A DNA stretch of 64,000 nt from Rebecca billardiae RCC1528 (lineage: Eukaryota; Haptophyta), in assembly GCA_965240325.2 (NCBI GenBank), contig OZ251246.1, positions 1,054,001 to 1,118,000 on the forward strand. Reading direction: 5' to 3'. Under the pieces are notes generated by a model. The model made no database searches and was not told where the DNA came from. It was given only the letters and a program-made list of their open reading frames with translations. Below are positions 10,305 through 20,525 of this stretch, one piece after another. A program made the translations under genes and the position numbers. The stretch's first letter is position 1. Every line of letters starts with the position of its first letter.

Positions 10305-12720
10305 ATGGCGGATGAGGCGGCCCCGGAGGCCGCTGTGGGCCAGATGTCGACCCCACCCAGCGGGTCCGAGACGTCCGACCGCGCTGACGAGCTCAAGAAC
10401 GAGGGGAACAAGAAGTTTGCCGGTGCGCGCGCGCCGCGAGCCGCGCATCCGCGTGCGCGCGCGCGCGCGCGCGCAGCGCGTGGTCGCTGAGCCGTGGGGC
10501 CGCACGTGGCGCGGCGCGGCGTGCGCAGAGGGTCACTACCCCGAGGCCATCGAGCTGTACACGCAGGCCATCGAGGCCGACCCGCTCAAGTCGCTCATCT
10601 ACTGCAACCGCTCGCTGTGCCACATCAAGATGGAGACGTACGGCCTCGCGATCGCCGACGCGACGACAGCGCTGGAGATCGACCCAAAGTGCGTGAAGGC
10701 GTACTACCGGCGAGGCTCTGCGTACATGGGGCTGGGCAAGTACAAGGACGCGCGCACCAACTACAAGAAGGCGTGCCAGCTCAAGCCGAACGACAAGGAC
10801 GCCGCGCTGCGCCACAAGGAGTGCGACAAGGCTGTCAAGCGCGAGGCCTTCGAGAAGGTGCGCGGCCGGACGGGGCGGGCGGCACGCACGGCGGCTGCGC
10901 GCGCGGCTGGGGCGGACGGGGGCGGGGAGGGCGCGGGCGCGGCCGATGGGCGGCGGTGCGTCGCGCGGCGCGCGCGCGAGAGAGAGGGAGGGGAGGGCTC
11001 GGGCCGCGCGCGCGGCAGGCCGTGCCACTGTGAGGGCACCAAACATTCGTCAGACTTTAGAGGCGCTTGCCGCCGCTGAAACCACACGCATCATTGCATC
11101 CGCTGAGTGGCTGGCCGGCCGCCGCACCGCGCGCCGCGCGCGCGCGCGCATCGGCGCGCGCGGGGCCCACGCGCGCGCACGCACACGGCATCTGTGCCGC
11201 TGTGCGGGCCTGCGGCCGAGCCGAACGCGGCGGGCGGGGCGCGCCGGCCGCGGCCGGCACCGCGCGCTGACCGGCGCGCTCGCCCCGGCCCCCGCGCGCG
11301 CCCGCCGCCCGCCGCGCACCGCGCGCGCAGGCGATCGAGAGCGAGCACGCGAACGACGCGCCGCTCGCCGAGAGCGTGCACCCGGAGGAGATGGAGGTGG
11401 AGGCGTCCTACTCGGGGCCGGCGCTGAGCTGGCCGATCACGGCGGAGTTTGTGAAGGAGCTCACCGAGCACTTCAAGGAGCAGAAGTCGCTGCACAAGCG
11501 GTACGTCTTCGAGCTGCTGCGCAAGGCGGAGGAGATCTTCAGGGAGCTCCCCTCCGTGTTTGACGTGCCGGTGCCCGAGGGCAGTACCATCTCGGTGTGC
11601 GGCGACACGCACGGCCAGTTCTACGACCTGCTCAACATCTTCGAGATCAACGGCTGGCCCTCGGAGGAGAACCCGTACCTCTTCAACGGCGACTTCGTCG
11701 ACCGCGGCTCCTTCTCGTTCGAGGTGGTGCTCACGCTCATCGCGTTCAAGTGCTTGTTACCACAGCACTTCCACATGACGCGCGGCAACCACGAGTCAAA
11801 GACGATGAACAAAATGTGCACAGCACGCACGCACGCGCACGCGCACGCGCGCAACCCGCGCGGCGCGGCGCGGCGTGCTCGCGCCGCGCGCCGGAGCGCC
11901 GCCGCACCTGCGCGGCGCGTGTCGCGCCGAGCCCGCCCGCGCACGCGCGCGCCCGCGCCCGCGCGTGCGCAGGTACGGCTTCGAGGGCGAGGTGAAGCAC
12001 AAGTACAGCGAGCAGCTCTTCCACTTCTTCTCGGAGGTCTTCAACTGGCTGCCGCTCGGCGCGGTGATCGGCGGCAAGGTGTTCGTCGTGCACGGCGGGC
12101 TCTTCTCGCGCGACGACGTGACGCTCGCGGAGCTGCGCAAGGTGCAGCGCAATCGGGAGCCCCCGGAGGAGGGGCTGATGAGCGAGATGCTCTGGTCCGA
12201 CCCGCAGCCAGCAAACGGTCGCTCGCCTTCGAAGCGCGGCGTGGGCCTCTCCTTCGGGCCGGACGTGACCAAGGCCTTCCTGCAGCGCAACAACCTCGAG
12301 CTGGTCGTGCGCTCGCACGAGGTCAAGGTGCGCGGCGCGCGCGCGCGCACGCGCTCGGCGCACGCGCCGACGCCCGGCGGCCGGCGCGCGGACAGGCGGC
12401 GCGCCGCGCGCCGAGCGGCCCGGCGGTGCGCGCGCTACGCCGCGTGCGCTCGCGCGCCCGCGCCGCGCGCTCACCACCCGGCCCCGTCGTGCCTGCCTCC
12501 TCGGCGCGCCCCGCAGGACGCCGGGTATGAGGTGGAGGCGGACGGGCAGCTGATCACCGTCTTCAGCGCGCCCAACTACTGCGACCAGATGGGCAATAAG
12601 GGCGCGCTGCTGCGCTTCGACTCGAGCATGCGCTGGACGCCCGTGCAGTTTGACGCGGTGCCGCACCCGCCGATCCGACCGATGCAGTACGCGTCGATGG
12701 GCGCGCTCTTCGGCTTCTGA
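10305..12720 (+). CDS. PPP5C: Serine/threonine protein phosphatase 5 (TPR-PP5), five exons
   Basis: Exons 10305-10422, 10529-10857, 11331-11815, 11973-12327 and 12517-12720 join in frame to 496 aa, close to the usual 499. An N-terminal TPR domain (about residues 25-145; [39 protein letters not shown]) normally binds the Hsp90 C-terminus. The PPP catalytic domain has CGDTHGQF (D241, H243), GDFVDRG (D270), RGNHE (N302, H303), VVHGGLF, LWSDPQP and [17 protein letters not shown]. The C-terminus keeps a short autoinhibitory-type helix region. Introns are 106, 473, 157 and 189 bp, extremely GC-rich and full of (GC)n runs, with donors GTGCGC or GTGCAC. All catalytic metal ligands are present, so the enzyme should be active. 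Confidence 0.95.
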
Positions 12721-13182
12721 GCTCGGCATGGCTCGGCACGGCCACGCGCGCAGGCGCGCCGACCGGCGCTGCCGATGCGGCCTGCGCGCGCAGGCGCAGG
12801 CGTGGAGAGCACCCATCGGATGGCCGCGGCCGCCCTCTGCCGCTGCGCAAGCCGTTTGCTGCGCGCGGCACGGGTGGCCTTGGATGGGCGTCGGTTGTGT
12901 GCCACCCTCACCATTCGAATCTGCAGGCGCGGTCACGGCAGCTGCCCGTCCTGAAGCCGCAGGCCGCCAGTCGACACGGACTCACCGGCCGGCTGCTTCG
13001 ATTGCAGCGCCTGCGCGGCGCAGCCGCGAAGCACTGCAGTTGGGCCCTCAGCGATGCAGGCTCCTGCGGCCCTCTCCTGGCCGCTGGCCACAGACACAGT
13101 GCACTTGACACTTGACAGTTGCCAGTCACTCACGTTCGCGAGCGCGAGCATGTAGTGATGTAGTAGCAGCAGTATATATCAT
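12721..13182. other. Intergenic, nothing recognised
   Basis: About 460 bp downstream of PP5 with no convincing ORF. The GC-rich stretch probably includes the PP5 3' UTR; the last 60 bases become AT-rich at the edge of the inverted-repeat element. Confidence 0.5.
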
Positions 13183-13216
13183 TATATGGGTCGATTTTTT
13201 TGGCTTCGGCGCACGG
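13183..13216 (+). repeat. Left terminal inverted repeat, 34 bp
   Basis: A perfect reverse complement of 14546-14579. It contains a T7 run followed by GGCTTCGGCGCACGG. Confidence 0.8.
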
Positions 13217-14545
13217 AGCGCCGATCTCGTCAACGAGCGGCCATCGTGAAAGCGCGCGAAAGTTGCGTTTGCGGGGGCTCGCGCTGCCGGGGTCGTGCGA
13301 CGCGGGCGAAGGGCGCGCGGCCCCTCGCGCTGGTCGGCGGTGACGAGGACACCCAGGTGCGCCATCTCGCGCGCCGCCACGCCCCTCTCCGCGTCTGCCT
13401 CGCGCACACGCAGCGATTGCATTTGGATGTTGCATTCTTGCGCATGCTTGCGCGCCACGTTGCGGGACGAGAAAAAGCGTCATGCGGTTAGGTTTGGCAG
13501 TTTGAGATGGTTCAGATGATGTTGTGACAGGAACTGGAAGACCTAACCGCATGATGCCCTTCCTGCGCGCGCTACACGCATCACGTGCTCTCCGCGCAGG
13601 TGAGCTTGAAAATTTGAAGCTGCTGCTCCTCTGCGAGGCCATCGAGGCGAGCGGCGGCTAGCATGACGCAGCGCTCTCCCCAGCTGCCACGGCCAGCCAC
13701 CTGCACCCGGCTGTGCTCGCACTCGCCTTGAGTGTGTGCACGGTTGACACGTCGACGGTGCTCGGCGGTGTGTTTTTGACTGCTGGTTGGTACGCACGCA
13801 TCATGGGCCCACAGTGGAGTTGGGGTGCGTGCCGTGGCTGTGGCGCGCACGCGATCGACCCATACTGCACACGCACAGCGCAGCTCGGCATCGTTACGGG
13901 CTTCAAACGTCGGCCAGAGCTTGTTTGCTATCCGCGTGCTGCGATCGTCGGCTCCGAGCAATCCACGAGGATGACAACAGGCGGTGCGTGCGCTGTTTGA
14001 AGGCGTTGGGCGCGGCGTCTGCTGGCTGTGCAGTCGCGCCTGGGTACGGCTCGCATGCTACGCAGCGGCGGATACCAGTCTGATGCGGTTTGACGCACGG
14101 GCAGTCATCTGCTTTGCTCTGCACGCGTGGCCGGCTGATCATCCTTTCGCAACGCGTGTCTGCGCGTGCGGTGACTGCTCCCAGATGGGCTCGACGCGAG
14201 GCAAACGCGTGCGAGACTCATCGATACGGAGCTCCCCTCCAGGCAAGCGAGCGTTTGAGCGCGCTCACCTCACTCATGCCTACCCACGCGCATGTTTGCG
14301 CGGCCCACTGGTTCGAATGATGCGACGAGGTCGGTGCGGCGTGCTCGTGGAGTCGTGGGCAGGAGTGCGCGCTCAGTCGACGGTCAAGACGCGCGCCACG
14401 AGGAGCAGTCATGTGCCCAAGGTCGCTCGACCAGCGCGCGACCAACGGCACCCGCGTAGGGCAGCGCAGGAGCTCGCGTTTGACACAGTGGAGCGCCACT
14501 GGGGCGGACGGGCGCCATGGGCGCCCATCGGCGCTACCAGCCCTC

Positions 14546-14579
14546 CCGTGCGCCGAAGCCAAAAAAATCGACCCATATA
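14546..14579 (-). repeat. Right terminal inverted repeat, 34 bp
   Basis: A perfect reverse complement of 13183-13216, followed directly by TATATA. Confidence 0.8.
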
Positions 14580-14661
14580 TATAGGGGGCGGCGTCGCCGT
14601 GCACGGCGTCCTCGAGCGCGACTCCATCGTCGCGCGCGTGGGCCGCGACGCGTTCGTGGAC

Positions 14662-15993
14662 ATGCGCGCCGCCGGATGGCGCCAGTTTCTGCAGTCGGGC
14701 TCGGCGCTCGGGCGGACGCTCGCGACCATCTGGGAGCGCCTCCAGCTCGCCGAGCAGGAGGCGCCAGCTGTGCCCAACCGGCAGCCTTACTGCGTGCTCC
14801 ACCTCCCGGCGGGTCAGGTGGCACCCACTGCACGCCGGGCTGTGGACGGCACCATCTACTACAGCCTCGCCAAGGACATCACGGAGGACGTCGAGAACAC
14901 CCACGGCTGGCTCCTGCGGCGGCAGCTCAGCTCTCTCTCGCGGGACGACCGCCGTGTGCACCTCATCCAGAACGTGGACCGTGCCTCACTCGCGTTCGTG
15001 GGCGCGCTCCCGATCGGCAGCGCGGCGGTCCACCACCAGGGTGAGTGGCTCGAGATCGCGGCGCGCGCGCTCGGGATCCCCAGCCCGGTCTGCGCGCCGC
15101 TGGCCCAGGCCGGGGCGTACGTGCCCACGCGCTCGGGTCCTGGCATCCGGGTGGACGCGTACGGCGACGCGCTCCTCAGCGCGTCCGGCCGCAACGCGCT
15201 CCCCGGCGACCACGTCGCACGCTACCGGCACGACCCGGTGATCCGCGTGCTGGCGGGGTTCTTCCGCACGTACGCCGGTGTGTACGCCGTGCCGGAGGAC
15301 ACCTGGATCTTCGGCTCGGTGCACGCCCAGTCCACCGCCCAGGCGCAGGCGGTGCTCGGCACGGACCGCAAGCGCGTGCCGGTGGTGGACCTGAGTGCCG
15401 AGGTGCACGGCAACTGTACCCTGTTCGAGGTCAAGACCATCTCGCTGAGCCAGTCGCGCTACAGGGTGAGCGACGGCCGCAACGGTGCGGTGCGCCACCG
15501 CGCGGAACTCGTCCCGCGCGAGCGGCGCAAGCAGCTGCAGCTCCTCGACCGCGAGGTCTACGGCACGCTTGAGGGCCAGGTGGGCCCATACGAGGCGCGG
15601 CTCGACACCTTCCCCGCGATCGTCCCGATTGTCGTGGGGGCGTTCGGCGAGTGGAGCGCGGAGGTGGACCTCACCCTCAAGAAGATCGCCAAGATGGGGC
15701 GGGACACGTGGCGCGCGCGCCTCAGCGCGCCCTCGCGCCCCGCCGCCGAGCGCGCGCTGCTCGGCACCATGCGGCGCGAGCTGGGCATGCGCTGCCTGCG
15801 TGGCCAGGCCAAGATGCTCATCGCCCGCGCGCGCATGGCGCACGTGCGCCCGGGGGCACGCGCCCGCGGGGGCGCTGCATACGACGACTACTTCGAGACG
15901 ACGGCTGACGACGCGTGGCACCGCGACCACCGCGGTGGCGCGTGCGCGTCGACGCCAGACGGTGCGTCGAGCTTCCGCTCGGCGATGGAGTGA
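14662..15993 (+). CDS. Uncharacterised ORF with a PD-(D/E)XK-like nuclease signature
   Basis: I chose the ATG at 14662 (443 aa) because the frame upstream is inside a candidate transposon end; the frame is open further 5'. The protein has a mixed alpha/beta composition without the Arg/Ala/Pro bias of shadow frames. Residues around VVDLS (D243) and LFEVKTISLS (E256, K258) look like the D...(D/E)xK core of the restriction-endonuclease-like fold. VRHRAELVPRERRKQLQLLD and a second block, DTFPAIVPIVVGAFGEWS, follow. In protist genomes such proteins often sit in repeats or retroelements, and the neighbourhood here (TIR element upstream, MITE downstream) fits. The nuclease assignment is my inference from motif spacing; no close family was recognised. 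It ends DGASSFRSAME. Confidence 0.45.
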   Translation: MRAAGWRQFLQSGSALGRTLATIWERLQLAEQEAPAVPNRQPYCVLHLPAGQVAPTARRAVDGTIYYSLAKDITEDVENTHGWLLRRQLSSLSRDDRRVHLIQNVDRASLAFVGALPIGSAAVHHQGEWLEIAARALGIPSPVCAPLAQAGAYVPTRSGPGIRVDAYGDALLSASGRNALPGDHVARYRHDPVIRVLAGFFRTYAGVYAVPEDTWIFGSVHAQSTAQAQAVLGTDRKRVPVVDLSAEVHGNCTLFEVKTISLSQSRYRVSDGRNGAVRHRAELVPRERRKQLQLLDREVYGTLEGQVGPYEARLDTFPAIVPIVVGAFGEWSAEVDLTLKKIAKMGRDTWRARLSAPSRPAAERALLGTMRRELGMRCLRGQAKMLIARARMAHVRPGARARGGAAYDDYFETTADDAWHRDHRGGACASTPDGASSFRSAME

Positions 15994-16551
15994 TGGGCGA
16001 CTATGAGGGGGGGGACGACGGCGAGGAGCGCTGATCCTGGTGTTTGTCTCTGCTGCTCGATCTGCTGCTACAGCTTGCTGACTCTGACGCCTGCCCGTTG
16101 CATACCACGTCGTTAATATATATATATATGCTGACGACGATACTAGTATCTATAATATATATATATACTGCTTATAAGTATTTAGCGACGCGCAGACCCG
16201 CCGACCGTGTGAGAGGCCGCGACGATCGACACGCACTGTGAGTGGCGGGACTAGCGCTGCCGTCAGTGACACGGACAGTATATAGCAGGTCATCAGACAC
16301 GGAGTCAGCGCCGCGACGCCGACGCTGCCGGACGCCGCGACGCCGACAGACCGTGAGACTGAGCAGACTCGTCGCCGACAGGCACACTCCGCACGGCTGA
16401 CGGCGGCGCCGCGACCGTGATGGTCCGTGCTGGACGACCGCCGGCGGCCAAGTATACTCATAATTACAGTATAGCGCGAGAGGCGCGATGCCTGCGATGA
16501 CGGTCGATGAACTCGAAGTGCCACGCGGATGCTCAGTGATAATGCTGACTA
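15994..16551. other. Intergenic with AT microsatellites
   Basis: About 560 bp containing short (TA)n tracts near 16115-16130 and 16150-16170, then GACGCCGACGCTGCCGGAC-type short repeats near 16310-16350. No gene is supported. Confidence 0.5.
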
Positions 16552-17081
16552 CAGGCAATCGCGGGCAATAAGAAGTCAGAGATCTCACGGCGAGCCTCGG
16601 TTTCTTAGCCGTTCGGTAGCCCGAGCGCCTACGGAGTCTCAGTTTCTTAGCTAGGTCCGCCCGCTGCGCAGGCGCGGGGGGCGCAGGGGGGCAGAGCCCC
16701 CCGCTGAGTCTTTAGGCCCGGCCGGCGAGGCCGACGAAAATTTTGGGCCTTTTTGGAGCAAATCTGGCATGATGTTGCATGGATGCTGCGGTGCACTGGC
16801 CAGGAGTCAGTCATCAGGAGAAGTCGGGACTTGGCCTGTACTCGTAGTCGGGCCGCGCGCCGCGCCTCCCCGACGGGCCGACTGCGCCTCGCCCCTAGTC
16901 GGCGGACCACTCGTCAGCCGGGACGACGTAGTCCCGGTTTCTTAGTGTGACTATGCGTATAGCGAACCAGCCAATCGCTAGCCTCAGTTTCTAGGCCAGA
17001 TCCGCAGATAGCCAGCCCCAGTTTCTTAACGTGACGACAGCAGCTGCTTCTTATTGCCGGCGACGCCGCGATTCAGCCTCA
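16552..17081 (+). mobile_element. MITE family A, copy 1 (3' end eroded)
   Basis: The sequence starts CAGGCAATCGCGGGCAATAA directly after TA and runs almost identically to the copy at 35633-36153, including the internal hairpin GGGGGGCAGAGCCCCCC and several CAGTTTCTTA/CGGTTTCTTA repeats. The 3' terminus is changed: CTTATTGCC is followed by an insertion and then CGCGATTCAG, so the right inverted terminus is damaged. No coding capacity. The end coordinate is approximate. Confidence 0.75.
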
Positions 17082-17345
17082 TCCGAGTACCGTCCGTGAC
17101 CGTGTCGTCTGTCAGTCCTGCCAGTGACGCGATAGTGACGCGATAAGTTTGAAATGGTATATGCGCGCGATTGAGCGCAGTCCTACATGCGCGATGACGG
17201 TCGCCAGGCCTGATGCAGAGCCGTCGGATGACGTATTTCGTCCAATGATATTCGCGCAGCAGCAGCAGCGCATCACGGACGGGTGCGCGCGCGCAGTAGC
17301 GCAGCCGCAGTGATCATCAGCCGTCGAACATTGCCGCCAAGCGTT

Positions 17346-18446
17346 TCAGACCTTGACCACGCGCATGCACACGGGGCAGCTCTTTGCGCCGAACGCGTCC
17401 GAGAGCAGCCACTTGTCGATGCACCCGCGGTGGAAGAAGTGGCCGCACGGCAGCGTGCGCACCTGCTCGCCGTCCTCCATATCCGCCATGCACACCACGC
17501 ACGAGACTGGCTCGCTGCCGCCGCGGCTCGCGTCGCCGTCGTCCTCGAGCTCCTCGCAGCTCGAGTCGCCGCATGTGCTGCCGCCGCGCCGCCGCGCCGC
17601 ACTGTAGCGGTGCAGGGGCAGGTTCTGCAGCTGGCGCTCGGTGAGGCCGACCTTCACGGAGCCGATGCGCTCGGAGAGCGCGAGGATCTCCTCACGGCTC
17701 ATGCTGTCGATATCGACCGCGTCCGCCGTGTTGCGATGGTGCCCTCCGGCGCGGCCGCCACCGCCGCTGTGATGCGCGTGGGTCATCAGGTCGCGCGGGA
17801 TGCCGAGGCGGGCGAAGAGCGAGGAGATCGCCCCACCGCCGGCGCCGTGCGCGTACGCGCCGGCCGAGGGCGGCAGGTGGTCCGCGTCCGCGTCCAGCGT
17901 GCGGCCCTGCGCCAGCAGGTAATGCTCGCGCGTGCAGTAGTCGTGCACGATGCCGCGTGGGTAGTCCACGTGCGCCGGCGCGGTGCAGCCGGGGAGCTGG
18001 CACTCGAAGGCCGGGATCTCGACCTCCTGCACATCGGCATCGATGTCCACCGCGTGAATGTCCTGCGCGGCCGCCTGCTGCGCCCAGTCTGCGCGCGAGT
18101 TGCGCTGGCGAAGGGCAAGCTGCTCGTGCTCACGCGAGCAGTAGTCATGCACGACGCCTGCGCGCTTGTCGACCAGACAGGGCCTGTCGCAGCCATCAAG
18201 GGCGCAGATGAGGCACGCGAGAGCATCGTCCTCGGAAGGCGCGGGCGCGGCCTGCGCGCCCGCCGTCGGGCTGAGCACGAGCGGCGACGTTGGCGTCGCT
18301 CCGCTCAGAGTGGCCGGCGCGGCGGCGGTGCGGCGGCGGCGGCGGCTGCGTGTGTATTCGCTGGCGGGATCGACGGCATCCACCTCCACTGCGTCGTCCA
18401 GCAGCTCGATCACCTCGGGGTGCGCACGCTGCGTGCGCTTAGGCAT
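17346..18446 (-). CDS. RING-H2 E3 ubiquitin ligase with tandem Cys/His finger repeats
   Basis: A single exon of 366 aa. A C-terminal RING-H2 finger (about 313-360) has C-x2-C (CVVCM), LPCGHFFHRGCIDKW with two His ligands, and CPVCM. Upstream are two copies of an uncommon Cys/His module: CALDGCDRPCLVDKRAGVVH followed by DYCSREH, and CQLPGCTAPAHVDYPRGIVH followed by DYCTREH. They resemble short zinc-binding modules with a CxxxGC...HDYC..xH spacing. The segment VKVGLTERQLQNLPLHRYS is typical of the stretch before RING-H2 domains in soluble plant and protist ligases. The N-terminus is basic (RSRRRRR) and might be a nuclear signal. No transmembrane helix. Ligase activity follows from the RING; substrates are unknown. 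Confidence 0.82.
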   Translation of the reverse strand: MPKRTQRAHPEVIELLDDAVEVDAVDPASEYTRSRRRRRTAAAPATLSGATPTSPLVLSPTAGAQAAPAPSEDDALACLICALDGCDRPCLVDKRAGVVHDYCSREHEQLALRQRNSRADWAQQAAAQDIHAVDIDADVQEVEIPAFECQLPGCTAPAHVDYPRGIVHDYCTREHYLLAQGRTLDADADHLPPSAGAYAHGAGGGAISSLFARLGIPRDLMTHAHHSGGGGRAGGHHRNTADAVDIDSMSREEILALSERIGSVKVGLTERQLQNLPLHRYSAARRRGGSTCGDSSCEELEDDGDASRGGSEPVSCVVCMADMEDGEQVRTLPCGHFFHRGCIDKWLLSDAFGAKSCPVCMRVVKV

Positions 18447-20079
18447 GGCTGCGGGGCCGCCGCTGGCGCGCCCAAGTCAGCCAATCGATGCTGGGGGCCG
18501 TGGGCTCCTGAGCCTCTCCCGTCAAGCGAGGCCCTGCAGCAATCTTCAGGACAGGTTCCAGGTGCAGCCGCGGCGGGGGCGGGCTGGGCGTGTTGGAACG
18601 CTCGCCCGCGCAGCACGCGCCCTGACGAGCCAGGTGATGACTGATGACAAATACGGCTCAAAGCGGTGAAAAGGCGCCGATCCGAGGCATTTGCCGATGA
18701 AACGTGCAGATGGCTTCGTGATGATTGAATGGTCGGCGGCGGGTACTGAGGACAACGCAAACGGTTGACCTCCCTTGGGTTGACAACGCAGCCAGCGGCT
18801 GGAGGAAGGCCGGCCGGCCGCACGCACGGCGCGGAAATGGCTTGTCGTAGGCAGCAAGGGGGGCACAACGAGTGCGTGCAAGAGCTAGGAAGAGCGCGTC
18901 GGCAAGAAGACTCGGTGCGGACGCATGGCCTATTGCTGTCGTCAGGGCTTGATGCAGTGGGTCGCCAGATCGATCGGGGCCGAGTGATTGAAGCAGCACC
19001 GCGGCTCGAGTGCTAGCTGCTGTCTTGTTCACGTGTGTGAGATGGCCAACGTCGAGCATGCGTCATGGCCGTTGTAGCAACACTGAATGACAGCATCTGT
19101 GTACCGTGTGCAGTGCGTGTGCACGTTCCGCGAGTCGGACTGGCAACAATCATCACTCAGACTGCCTTGCATCATTCGCGGTTATGAATAGTATCGGCCA
19201 ACCGACTCCGCGACTCCACTGCAGGCTCGAGCGCGACTCTGCAGCTACAAGGGCGGGCAATGATATAGCATAGGACTGCATGGGCTGTGTGAGGTGGCAT
19301 TACCAAAATGCAGTCTGCCTGCTGTGCCTCGCCGGGCACTGCCTGCTGTGCTTCGCCAGGGGTGACTGCCAGAGGCCCGCCACACCGGACACTCGACTCG
19401 TTCGCAGAGTTCTGAATACATCGTTGCCCGTATGGGATTGTTGTTCCGTCTCGGACACATATAGCATTGCAAGCGGCAGCCAGCGCGCCCTGCCGGTCTC
19501 AGCCAGTGAGCAGTGTGGTCGGGTGTCCCGGGGGCTGTGCCGCTAGCATGTCATGCCTCGGTGGGCCCGTCTCCGCCGGGCGCGCACTGCTGCTCGGTCT
19601 GCTGCTGCGCAGCTGATGGGGCCATCCGCCATATTAGCCGAGTAGCCCATATATTGTCATATCATCCGGTCGTGACGACATCACATACACAGCTAGGCCG
19701 GGTGCATCAGCCCAGAATATGAGAGTACTGATGAGTGAGACTGAGGTGACACTGCTACAGCTAGAGAGTAGAGTGACAGCTAGTCCGAGTAGTCGTCGCG
19801 TGAATCTGGACGGACGACAATCTTAATCGTCGTCTAAATTCAGACTGATGCTGAGACTGGTGCCGGTGGCGCGAGTAATAATTAAGCGACATGCGCTGAG
19901 TCGTCTGACGTCTGACAGATATATCGGCGCGACGAATCCGTCGTGACGAATTAATAATAATATATATTTTGTTACGATAATGTATGCCGGAAAGTGGCGG
20001 CGGGGCAGATCAGATTAGAGCGCCACTACTCACTAGGCACTAGACAGTAGGCAAGCCGCATCATCTCGTGCGTAATATG

Positions 20080-20089
20080 TCTCTATATA

Positions 20090-20150
<61 letters not shown>
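20080..20150. repeat. (TA)n microsatellite
   Basis: A nearly uninterrupted TA dinucleotide tract. Confidence 0.9.
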
Positions 20151-20153
<3 letters not shown>

Positions 20154-20439
20154 CGGACGACCGCGCCACAGACAGGTCGAACCCGGAACCGACGGCCTCG
20201 GTCAGAACGTCGACGCGTACAAGTACATGATGACCAGCAAGGGCTGGCGACGACTGCAAATACTTCGCGCGTCAATCTCGCCTGCCTGAGCTGTGTGTGT
20301 CTCACTTATTCTGAGTCAGTAAACTGTGATCAGCGGCATCCCTGGGCACCTACTGCCTTCGTGTGATCAGCAGCATCGGCGACGACTAGGTCTAGGTCCT
20401 CACCGGTCACCCGCGGCCAACGCGCTCACACCCGCCGCC

Positions 20440-20525
20440 TCTGTCTCCAACCAGTACTTCGACAGACGAATCAGGACGAGAGCTGCGCCCTCGTGCCTCG
20501 TCACTGCCCTGTGTCTTTAAATATC
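20440..20525 (+). repeat. Dispersed repeat, copy 1
   Basis: It shares blocks ACAGACGAATCAGGA, GAGCTGCGCCCTCGTGCC and TGTGTCTTTAAAT, in the same order and orientation, with 60940-60997. The copies differ by small insertions. Its identity is unknown. Confidence 0.6.

Larger units (their letters stand above)
13183..14579. mobile_element. Candidate non-autonomous DNA transposon with 34-bp TIRs
   Basis: The two ends, 13183-13216 and 14546-14579, are a perfect 34-bp inverted repeat, starting TATATGGGTCGATTTTTTTG on the left. The element would be 1397 bp. TA-rich sequence borders both ends, so a TA target duplication is possible but cannot be separated from the local microsatellite. No transposase was recognised in the 1.3 kb interior, whose frames are short and low in complexity. 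The right end lies inside the long open frame that continues into the nuclease-like gene. An alternative is two dispersed repeats that happen to be inverted. Confidence 0.5.

Noticed and set aside
13984-14661. 5' extension of the nuclease-like ORF
   Set aside because: No ATG-supported conserved sequence, and it crosses the candidate transposon's right terminal repeat.
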